From Cupriavidus consociatus (GTDB lineage: Bacteria > Pseudomonadota > Gammaproteobacteria > Burkholderiales > Burkholderiaceae): DNA of 64,000 bases. Below are positions 8,808 through 16,853 of the stretch, one piece after another. The notes under the pieces were generated by a model. That model was not told where the DNA came from, did not search any database, and saw only the letters and a program-made list of their open reading frames with translations. Position 1 is the first letter of the stretch. Every line of letters starts with the position of its first letter. Made by a program: the position numbers and the translations under genes. The DNA is taken from positions 78,002 through 142,001 of the forward strand of contig NZ_JAGIQA010000022.1 of the NCBI RefSeq assembly GCF_017814975.1, read 5' to 3'.

Positions 8808-9230
8808 GTGAACGGTCAGGAACGGGCTGAAGAGAATTACAGGGCTTTCCTGAGCTGGGTCGGTACAAGAAGCAACAGCGACTTCCGCGAGCTCGCAGGC
8901 CAAGGGCGCCTGAACCGCGGTGAGATTTGCCGCGAGTGCAACTTCAGTCGCTCCGTGCTCACGCAAAACCCACGCGTCAAGGCAGCACTGCTGCAACTGG
9001 AGGAGCGGCTGCGCGCGACTGGCGTGCTGCCCCAAGCGGTAGCGCCGGGCACGGCCTTGCCGTTGCGGGCCAAGGGACAGCTGCAAGCGGCCAGCGATGC
9101 CGAACGGCTCAAGCGTCTCGAAGCCGAGAACTCCGCCATGCGGGTCGAGCTGGCTGATTTGCGGCAGCGCCTCAAGCGCTACGAAGCGCGCGAGGCCCTA
9201 CTGGCCGAGACCGGGCGGTTGGCCCGATGA
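8808..9230 (+). CDS. small HTH/coiled-coil protein of GMT-like operon
   Basis: This 140-residue protein starts at a GTG with a good ribosome site (AGGAG). Residues about 38-65 (NRGEICRECNFSRSVLTQNP) look like a compact helix-turn-helix. Residues about 95-135 form a Leu/Arg/Glu-rich coiled coil (LKRLEAENSAMRVELADLRQ). The layout mirrors the TnpC-like protein at 118-480, although sequence similarity is low. Its stop overlaps the helicase start (ATGA), so it is co-translated with it. A role as recombination accessory or directionality factor is inferred from position only. Confidence 0.55.
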   Translation: MNGQERAEENYRAFLSWVGTRSNSDFRELAGQGRLNRGEICRECNFSRSVLTQNPRVKAALLQLEERLRATGVLPQAVAPGTALPLRAKGQLQAASDAERLKRLEAENSAMRVELADLRQRLKRYEAREALLAETGRLAR

Positions 9231-11431
9231 CCACCGCCTTGACGCTGCGCGTGCAGCGCGTCCGCCACCGCTGCCAGGGCAGCGCAACTGCAACCGCGCT
9301 GGCAATCGACGCCAATGGGCGAGCCATACCGGACGCTCCGCGCTATGCCGTCATCTTCCCGGCGCGGAGCACGCCCGCTGAGGTGCAGCAAGGCCAGTGG
9401 TGGCGGGTGGTAGGCGACGCGAAGCCTGTGGAGTACGTGGTGGACGGCTTCCACGTGTTGGAGCACCGGCTCGTTGCGCAGGCTGCCGAGTTGCTTCGCC
9501 CCTCGGGCGAGCACATCGTGCAGCTGCTGGCCACCAGTCCGGCGTTCCCGGGCATCGGTGAGGTCAAGGCACGCCGGTTGTGGGAGGCGCTGGGGGAGCG
9601 GCTCTACCAGTGCCTGGAACAGGCAGATCAAGCCAGCGTGGCCGCCATAGTGGGCACTGAGCTGGCCGGCGTGCTGCTCACCGGCTGGCAGGCGTACGGC
9701 AACGCCAATGCGCTGCGGTGGTTCCAACGTGCGGGGTTGGAGCTGCGGCTGTCGCACAAGGTACTGGAGGTCTACGGGGCCGAAGCCCACGCCGCCATCG
9801 CGGCCGACCCCTACCGGCTGCTGGCCTTCGGCATGAGTTGGCCAGCCGCCGACGAGCTGGCCTGCGAACACTTCGGACTCGGCGTGAACGATCCCAGGCG
9901 CCTCACGGCAGCTGTGGAGGCGGTGCTCTACGGCGCGTTTGACGACGGCAACACCTGCTGCGACCGCGCGGATGTGGTCAGGGCTCTTGGGCGCCTGGTC
10001 GGCACCACCGCGGTGGCTGCGGCGCTGGATCTCGCCATCGAAAGCCGCGCGGTCCTCGTGCGCGGGGGGCGGCTGCATGCCCAGGGTCCCTACCTCATCG
10101 AACGCGGCGTGGCCACGGCCTTGAACAGGCGGCTGGATGTAGAGATGCCGCTGGCTTTGCCGTGCGAAGTGGCGGAGATGCTGGAGCGATTCGAGCACGA
10201 AGATGCGGCATTCACCGGTCGGGCGGACTTCGCCCTCAATGCCGCGCAGCGCGCTGCGGTGCATGCGGCGGCCACGCATTCCCTGACGCTCATCACCGGT
10301 GGCGCGGGCGTGGGCAAGACGACAGTGCTCAAGGCCGTCGGCAGGCTGCTGGACAGTTGCGGACGCACCAGCTACCTCATGGCCCTCTCAGGCCGGGCTG
10401 CCAAGCGCATGGCCGAGGCAACGCATCGGCCGGCTATGACGATTGCGGGGTTCCTGCGCAACGTCGCCCGGGAAGGCGTGCCGGACGACGCGGTGCTGGT
10501 TATTGACGAGGCCAGCATGCTTGACGTGCTGCTGGCGTACCGGCTGCTGGAGGCGATTCCGACTTCCTGCCGCCTCGTGCTCATCGGCGATCCGTTCCAG
10601 CTGCCACCTGTCGGGCCAGGTCTCACACTGCATGCACTCGTAGCAGTAACCCGGGTGCCCCGGGTGGAGCTCACCGGGGTGCGCCGCTTCGGCGGCGACA
10701 TCGCCCAAGGGGCGCAAGCCGTGCGCGAGGGAGGCTGGCCCGCGATACCGGACGACCCGCAGGCGCCAATGGCCTTTGTGCCATGCGCGCAAGCCGACCT
10801 CGCCGCGACGGTGCTGCAACAGTACATGCAGGATCCGCAGCGCACCCAGATACTGACTTTCACGCGCGAGCGCGGGCCGGCTTCAGCCAAGGTCCTCAAC
10901 GCCTTGTGTCAGGAAGCCCTGGGTGCCAATGCCCCGCCGCTGCTGGTGTGGAGTCAGGAGCGGCAACGAGTGGAGGACTCCGGGTTGCGCCTGGGCGACC
11001 CGGTGCTGTGCACGCGCAACCTATGGGACCTGGGCATCCAGAATGGCAGCTTGGGACGGCTTGAAGCCATCGAGGAGACGCCGCATCCGCTGGCCGACAC
11101 CGAGGCTCGGCTTGCCAGCACTGTGCTGGCCTGGGTGCGGTGGGACGACGGCGAGCGCAGGCCGGTGACCGAGGAGGTGCTGGACGCGCTGGAGCTCGGC
11201 TACGCTGTGACAGTGCACAAGGCGCAAGGCAGCCAGTTCCCACGCGTCATCGTTCCGGTGTGGGCCGCGCGCAACCTCGACCGGACGATGCTCTACACCG
11301 CCATCACCCGCGCCACCACGCAGGTGCTATTGGTGGGCGACGCGCAGGCGGCACGCCGGGCTGCCGAGGCCGAGCCGTACGCCAGCCGGCGGCAGGTCGC
11401 CTTGGCAGGCCTATTGGAGGAGACGCCCTGA
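9227..11431 (+). CDS. RecD2-like SF1 DNA helicase
   Basis: This 734-residue protein has an N-terminal OB-like segment and a helix-hairpin-helix region (PAFPGIGEVKARRLWEALGE near 105-125). The superfamily-1 motor has Walker A GGAGVGKTT (about 358-366), Walker B LVIDEAS, the GDPFQLPP motif, and late motifs VTVHKAQGSQFPRV and YTAITRA. This is the RecD2 (AAA_30) plan, a 5'-3' helicase. It overlaps both neighbours (ATGA at 9227, TGATG at 11429), so it belongs to the recombinase operon rather than being a passenger. It could process recombination intermediates or excised circles. That use is inferred. Confidence 0.8.
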   Translation: MTTALTLRVQRVRHRCQGSATATALAIDANGRAIPDAPRYAVIFPARSTPAEVQQGQWWRVVGDAKPVEYVVDGFHVLEHRLVAQAAELLRPSGEHIVQLLATSPAFPGIGEVKARRLWEALGERLYQCLEQADQASVAAIVGTELAGVLLTGWQAYGNANALRWFQRAGLELRLSHKVLEVYGAEAHAAIAADPYRLLAFGMSWPAADELACEHFGLGVNDPRRLTAAVEAVLYGAFDDGNTCCDRADVVRALGRLVGTTAVAAALDLAIESRAVLVRGGRLHAQGPYLIERGVATALNRRLDVEMPLALPCEVAEMLERFEHEDAAFTGRADFALNAAQRAAVHAAATHSLTLITGGAGVGKTTVLKAVGRLLDSCGRTSYLMALSGRAAKRMAEATHRPAMTIAGFLRNVAREGVPDDAVLVIDEASMLDVLLAYRLLEAIPTSCRLVLIGDPFQLPPVGPGLTLHALVAVTRVPRVELTGVRRFGGDIAQGAQAVREGGWPAIPDDPQAPMAFVPCAQADLAATVLQQYMQDPQRTQILTFTRERGPASAKVLNALCQEALGANAPPLLVWSQERQRVEDSGLRLGDPVLCTRNLWDLGIQNGSLGRLEAIEETPHPLADTEARLASTVLAWVRWDDGERRPVTEEVLDALELGYAVTVHKAQGSQFPRVIVPVWAARNLDRTMLYTAITRATTQVLLVGDAQAARRAAEAEPYASRRQVALAGLLEETP

Positions 11432-12804
11432 TGTTCGTCACCGCCAAGGCGCAGGTGCATACCGACGCGACGAGCGCTTACACCGAACTGCCGGTGCTGC
11501 TGACGCCAGCCGGGGTGCTGGAGCCGCTGCTGGACTACTTCCTGGCCCGCAGCCACGACCGCAGCCTCGTGTGGATGGGTAAGGTCGCGCGTTCGGTGCG
11601 CATGTTCCTTGAATACCTGCACAGCAATCCAGCCGAGCGCGACAGCTACCGCCTGTTCCAGAACTTCGCCCAGCGCCTCTACACCGGCACCTTCGACCGC
11701 GATGGCCTGGACCCCAGCGGGCTGGCATGGTCGGCGCGCTCGGCAGTCGATGCCCAGCACATCATCACGCACCTCACCGACTTCTTCGAGTGGCTTGGCC
11801 AGATGCGCCCGGCAGCGGCGACCCTCAACCCGCGCTACGCGGGCGCAGCGTTCGACCGCCTGTGCGACGAGGCGGCCTACCAGTACCGCCGCGACCGCTC
11901 GTTCCTTGGACACATCTGGGCCGCCAACGCCACGCTGCATGCCCGTGGGCACCGCCTACGTCCACAGCGCACGCCCCAGGTGTTCCAGCGCGAGCCGCCC
12001 GCCTTCCCGGACGACCGCTTCATGGAATTGCTGACCAGGGGCTTCATGGTGGCGGGCCATCACGACTACCGTTGCATGCTGATCACGCTGTTGCTGCATG
12101 GAGCAGGCTTCAGAGAGTCAGAGCCGTTCCACCTCTACATCGGCGACGTATGTCCTGACCCGTCCAACCAGCAGCAAGCCCTCGTGCGGATCCACCACCC
12201 GAGCCAAGGCGCCGCGCCTGAGGACTGGCGTGATGCCCAGGGCCATCCGCGAAAGGGCAACCGTGCCGCCTACCTGGCAGAGAAGTTCGGCCTCGTGCCA
12301 CGCACGCAAACGCTCGACAGCCGTGCCGCAGGCTGGAAAGGCGGCATGCACGACGGCCCGTACTACAAGCAGGCTCACTGGTTCGTGCCGCAGTACGGCG
12401 AACTGTTCCTGCAGTTATGGCACCGCTACCTCGAAGAGGTGGCTTGTCTGGAACGCGATCACCCCTTTGCGTTCATCAACCTGCGCCGCTCGCCGTTGGG
12501 TGAGATGTATTGCCTGGCTCAGTACAACAAGGCCCATGCCGCAGCCTGCAAGCGTATCGGCTTGCAGGTTGGCAAGGCCTTGGGCACTACGCCGCATGGA
12601 CATCGGCACGCCTATGGCCGGCGCCTGATGAACGCGGGCATCGACAGGGCATTCATCCGCCGCTTCATGCACCATGCCTCGCCGGAAAGCCAAGAGGTCT
12701 ACACGCAAGCCAATAGCCGGGAGATGCAGGCGGAACTGGCTGCCGCAGTGAATCGATTGCTGTCGGCTGTTGGCTCCACTGCAGAGATACAAGTGCCAGG
12801 GTGA
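11431..12804 (+). CDS. gmtY: tyrosine recombinase, GmtY-like
   Basis: This 457-residue recombinase starts at the ATG that overlaps the helicase stop. An open frame runs further upstream but lies inside the helicase gene. Catalytic residues are in place: Arg228 (GAGFRESEPFHL), His389 and Arg392 (HGHR), His415 (RFMHHAS) and Tyr424 (EVYTQAN). The length and the following GmtZ-like and GmtX-like genes fit the gamma-mobile-trio recombinase. It should act at the dyad repeats flanking the operon. The GMT assignment is from memory of the family and gene order, not from a search. Confidence 0.65.
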   Translation: MFVTAKAQVHTDATSAYTELPVLLTPAGVLEPLLDYFLARSHDRSLVWMGKVARSVRMFLEYLHSNPAERDSYRLFQNFAQRLYTGTFDRDGLDPSGLAWSARSAVDAQHIITHLTDFFEWLGQMRPAAATLNPRYAGAAFDRLCDEAAYQYRRDRSFLGHIWAANATLHARGHRLRPQRTPQVFQREPPAFPDDRFMELLTRGFMVAGHHDYRCMLITLLLHGAGFRESEPFHLYIGDVCPDPSNQQQALVRIHHPSQGAAPEDWRDAQGHPRKGNRAAYLAEKFGLVPRTQTLDSRAAGWKGGMHDGPYYKQAHWFVPQYGELFLQLWHRYLEEVACLERDHPFAFINLRRSPLGEMYCLAQYNKAHAAACKRIGLQVGKALGTTPHGHRHAYGRRLMNAGIDRAFIRRFMHHASPESQEVYTQANSREMQAELAAAVNRLLSAVGSTAEIQVPG

Positions 12805-12838
12805 GCAAAATCGACGTGCACCAGAAGGGAGATCACAC

Positions 12839-15472
12839 ATGAAACTGTCATCCACGCCGAAGATCGATGGCATCCCTGCGCCCGCGTCGCCGACAAGAAG
12901 GTACGGTGTCACGAAGGACAACGACACTACCCTTGGCTGGGTTGGCCGCGAATTCCCGCAACTGGAAGCGTGGCGCCTGCTGGCTGTGGAATGGCTCAGG
13001 GGTGAAACGCGAGGAGTAGACGTGCGTCTCTGGTCCCTGGTGGTCTTCCTGAAGCGATACATCGTCGGCCAGGGACTGCCGCTGAACCCGGCATTATTCC
13101 TTGCACGCGATACCGTGCTGCCCGACTTCTATACAACCGCTTGCCCGGACTCACGTCCAGGTGTGACGTACAACAATTACATTCACGCCTTCCTGACCTT
13201 CGTTCTGCAGCACAAGTTCAGCGAGCTGGATGTTCAAGGGAATGTCAGGGTATTGCCGGCATTCCACAACCCAGTCGCCAAACTGTCTGCCTCAAAGTTC
13301 GTCAGGCTTGACGAAAGCGTGCATTCGCCACTGCCCTACGGCTACGTTGATGAACTGCGCCAGATACTCGCGCAAGGCCCCACTTTCCGAGACTGGACCT
13401 GGGCACAGAGCGCGATGGGTGTTGAAGTCGGACAGGGCGGATATGCCGCGCCTGACTGGTTCAGCGTCAGCGAGGACCGGGTAGACCGAAGCGACCCGGA
13501 TTGTGTATGGCGTGTGCGACAGCGGACCAAGCATGGTGGGGGACCTGTACTGGAAATATGGAGCCCCGTACGCTGGGTCGCCCTGTTGGTTAAGCTCATA
13601 CTGCCGCTGCGGACTTTCCAGGTACGCATGCTTGACTCGGGCGAGGCCGACACTTAGCGCTACGACTCAGCCGCTGCCGGTCCATCTGGTGCTTGGCAGC
13701 TCAACACGCATCCGCGCAGCCGTCATCTCGTGCAGGGCAGCGAGCGCAAGCCCCTCCAGCAAGGTGTGTTCCGCCGCAACCAGCAGCCTGGCGATACAGG
13801 CAGGGGCGCGACCGTGCTCTATGTCAACACCAACAAGACAGCTGACATGACACGCTCGGGTGCTGAGAAGGGGTATGTGTTGCCTTGGCTTGCAGGCGGC
13901 CCGCTGCACCAGGACGTCTTCTATTGGTTGGAGAAGCTGCGCAACTGGCAGAGCAAGTACAACCCCATTCAGCGCCGCACGCCCTGGTCTGAACTGGATG
14001 GCCGTCATATACAGGCGAAGAGCGACGTGCAGCTTGCTGGCTACCCTGACGCCTGCTTCCTGTTCCGAACGCCAGAAGAGCGTGATGGAAATGCGCACTT
14101 GCCTATTACCACAGGGGCCGTGGAACGCGTCTGGTTCGCTTTGTTGGAGGTCCTTGAATGCCGCCTCGCTGCGCGGAACGAAACCCACGCCAATGGAGCG
14201 CCCATCAAGCTTCTACCTCCTTCCCCAGAACAGAACAGCGGGATGACCACCCTCTTCCCTCTGCACAGCTTGCGAGTCTCGCTCGTGACGGCACTCGCAC
14301 TTGAAGGCCAAGTGCCGTTCCCGGTGTTGCAAAAGCTGGTCGGGCACAGCCGACTGCTGATGACGCTGTACTACACCAAGCCTGGCGCGAGCCATGTGCG
14401 TGACGTGCTGAACGACGCAGCGCGGCGTCTAGAGGCGCGTAAGGCGGCAACCATCCAGACCTTCTTGCTCGATACGGAGTATGAGCATCTCTTGGAGACG
14501 GCTGTCTGCAACAGTCCTTCTAGTCTTGCGGTGGCCATCCCGCCCCACCCGGCGAGCCGCAACGCCGCGGGTTGGATGCCCATGCACCACGGCTTATGCC
14601 TGGTTGGCGGCAACACCAGCGAGTTAGAGGGCAATGGGGCGGTGGGAGGCTGCTACAACGGTGGACCGCTGATCGGCCCTCCAAGTAAGAACAAGTTCAG
14701 CGCTGTGCCTGGTGGCAGTCGCAACTGCGTGCGCTGCCGTTGGTTTGTCACGGAGCCTCACCATCTGCCGGCGCTGGCCGCGCACTTCAACAACGTCGCC
14801 TACCACTTCGACGAGGCACGCAACGCGTGCCTCAAACACGAGCGCGCGCGACACGAGCTCAGACGCCAGAAGGCCGCGAGCGAGGCCGCTGGCAGACCCT
14901 TCACCGAGCAAGCGGCCCTGCGTCAGGCCGAACGGATATGGGAAGCCGACATGAAGCGCTTCAGCGATCTGGCCGAAGACTTGGTGGCCTGCTGGCGACT
15001 CATCGAGCGCTGCAAGAACTTGTTGGACGACTCGCAGGGCGGTGGAGCGCAACTCGTGCCCGTGGGCACCGTGGTCGACGTGCAGGTGGCCTTCGAGGAA
15101 ACCGAGTCCGAACTGCTGCAACTCGCAGGGGTGTGCCAGGACACCGAACTGTATCCGGACCTCTACCCGGGCAAGGCTGTCATCCGGCGCAGCCAGCTTC
15201 TTGATACTGTCCTCTGCCGCGACGGCCTGCCGCCGCTGTTCATGCACCTGGCCGAAGAGGAGCAACTGCGGGTGGGCAACGCCTTCATGCACCGGCTTGC
15301 TCGGCAGATGGGGCCCGACAACCCGTCGCTCGGTATGCGACAGGTCGTCGAGTTGATGGACGCCGGCCAGCGCTTGAGCGACTACCTGGGCATCGACCTC
15401 GACGGTCTGCTACCGGCGCAAGCCCAGTCGCCGCGACCTCTGACCATCGCGCGCCTCGGAGGGCAGCCATGA
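12839..15472 (+). pseudogene. gmtZ: GmtZ-like integrase with a single in-frame amber codon
   Basis: The frame opened by ATG 12839 (after GGGAGATCACAC) runs to TAG at 13655-13657, codon 273. It then stays open in the same frame to 15472, giving 877 codons if the TAG is read through. Residues around the stop read SGEADT-stop-RYDS, and a TGG to TAG change would restore Trp. The second half keeps a recombinase-like box (HSLRVSLVTALAL, then LVGHSRLLMTLYYT) and a Cys tail (NCVRCRW). Length and order match VPA1269-type GmtZ proteins. It overlaps gmtX by ATGA. It is either a recent pseudogene, a suppressed gene or a sequencing error. Confidence 0.6.
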
Positions 15473-16131
15473 TGACGACGACCGCCATTCATCCTGATGC
15501 GGTGCTGGAGTCGCTGCTGGCCAAGGGCGGGCGCTCGCAGCGGCAGCGCAACCTGAAGGCGGTGCACGGGATATGCCACCGGCAACACCAGGTCGGCGTG
15601 CGCGACTTCTCGACAGCAGGGATCGGCAAGCTGTGCGAAGCCGCGGGCGTGCTCAAGGGCCGTGCCCTCTACAACGCCCAGTCCGCAGACTACAGGACGC
15701 TCATCGAAGCCTGGGCCGCTTACGCAGGACCGGCGATGCCCCAGGCGACCCAAGCGCCGGCGAGCCACGCGTACCTGCTGCGCATCGAGGATCCGGCCAT
15801 CCGCTCCCTCATGCAGGCCATCATCGTCGAGCGCGACAAGCTCAAGGCGCAGATCAACACCCTGAAGGCCAACACCAAGGTGATCATCGACCGACGTCCG
15901 CTGGGCGCCCAGGTGGTTGCCGCCCAGGGCTGCGCCACGCCGCTGACTGTGACCGCGGCGTCCCAGTTGACCGACTCCGAACGCCAGGCCCTGCGCCGGG
16001 CCGTCGCCCCGGAGTTCCTGCGCGACCAGGGCTGGCGGGAACTGGAGCACGGGGAAATCGTCAACGACAAGGGACGCACCGTCTTTGACCCGGGCTATGC
16101 CACGGCCATCCGCAAGGTCCTCGGGAGCTGA
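15469..16131 (+). CDS. gmtX: GmtX-like protein of gamma-mobile-trio
   Basis: This 220-residue protein is translated from an ATG overlapping the gmtZ stop. The N-terminus (RQRNLKAVHGICHRQHQVGV, then RDFSTAGIGKLCEAAGVLKG) fits the helical N-terminal region of GmtX-type proteins. The middle is helical (LMQAIIVERDKLKAQINTLK) and the C-terminus is short and globular. GmtX is the non-recombinase third partner of the trio, with unknown biochemical role. Upstream and downstream reading frames agree with an intact gene. Confidence 0.6.
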   Translation: MMTTTAIHPDAVLESLLAKGGRSQRQRNLKAVHGICHRQHQVGVRDFSTAGIGKLCEAAGVLKGRALYNAQSADYRTLIEAWAAYAGPAMPQATQAPASHAYLLRIEDPAIRSLMQAIIVERDKLKAQINTLKANTKVIIDRRPLGAQVVAAQGCATPLTVTAASQLTDSERQALRRAVAPEFLRDQGWRELEHGEIVNDKGRTVFDPGYATAIRKVLGS

Positions 16132-16467
16132 CGCAACGTCGGCCCCGCCGGCCTCCACGGGCGGCACAGCGAGAGGACCCTTCGCCAGTCTTCCCTGCTG
16201 GCAGACGTCGGCGTACCGGACCGTTGCAGAGGAGCATGTGTCGCTTGCCCAGCGCGCAGCGCTGGGTCGCGCCGTCGGCCGGCGCGACGACATGCGACGA
16301 ACCCTGGCATTGGCTAAAAGGCGCCTGACTTGCCGCAGGCGCCCGTTGAACTATGCTGTGGGATGTATGTATGCATCGCTGGCCCGGCCCAGCCAAGTGA
16401 TTGTCCCCCAAGGAGATTCAGTCACTCACTCACGAACGATGCATGCTTAGGATATAGGTCAGTAGAC

Positions 16468-16485
16468 ACAACTTTAGTTGTGTGA
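16468..16485 (+). repeat. right copy of 13-bp repeat, 18-bp palindrome, candidate att site
   Basis: ACACAACTTTAGTTGTGT is a perfect palindrome with 8-bp arms around TT. It contains the 13-mer found at 8643-8655, where the dyad arms are only 5 bp. Two recombinase-sized arms around a short spacer at the outer edge of the operon suggest a recombination core. Confidence 0.5.
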
Positions 16486-16532
16486 GCGAATGTGATTTAA
16501 ACGACCCTTTTTTAGCAGCTTAGCGTCTTGTG

Positions 16533-16550
16533 TGATAATCCCCATTATCA
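16533..16550 (+). repeat. dyad TGATAAT-CCCC-ATTATCA, candidate integrase core site
   Basis: This perfect inverted repeat has 7-bp arms around four C residues, followed by GG. ATTATCAGG recurs at 16810-16818 just before the integrase gene at 16854. Its proximity to a tyrosine integrase makes it a candidate att core for that enzyme. No third copy was found right of the integrase. Confidence 0.35.
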
Positions 16551-16853
16551 GGCTTGAATTTTTACGGAATTTGCCGGGTTTTGGAAGCTGCACTTGGGGA
16601 AATTGGGCCTGGCGGAGGTGCCGGAACCGGCGCCGGGAGGCCGGCAGAGGCGGCGCGGACACCGCTTGAAACCGCCAGAGCCCGGCGGACCCCTACAGTG
16701 TAGCCGAAAATGGGGTCGCTGCCCGCTGCCCGCGATGCCACCAGCACGCCGCCCCCTGCCTGAGCGCTTCATCCAGCGCGTGCGCCGCGCTCGGGCCCAT
16801 GCATGGATTATTATCAGGTAAGATGAGGGTCGCTGCCGACCCCCTTTCCTGCC

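Larger units (their letters stand above)
8643..16485 (+). mobile_element. gamma-mobile-trio-like element with RecD2-type helicase
   Basis: Five plus-strand genes form one unit: a small HTH/coiled-coil protein, a RecD2-like helicase, then GmtY-, GmtZ- and GmtX-like proteins. Four of the five junctions overlap or nearly so (ATGA at 9227, TGATG at 11429, ATGA at 15469, and a 34-base gap before 12839). A 13-bp dyad repeat brackets the unit. GMT islands normally carry defence or toxin cargo. None is seen here, so this is either a minimal form or has lost its cargo. The amber codon in gmtZ may make it immobile. Confidence 0.5.
16132..16853. other. non-coding gap with two candidate recombination dyads
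   Basis: No credible gene lies in these 722 bases. The gap holds the right copy of the 13-bp repeat inside a palindrome (16468-16485), a second dyad (16533-16550), a second ATTATCAGG (16810-16818), and a small hairpin just before the next start codon (16827-16842). Confidence 0.7.

Noticed and set aside
13657..13730. Frameshift in the gmtZ-like gene
   Set aside because: Both halves are in the same phase, so the break is a nonsense codon and not a frameshift.
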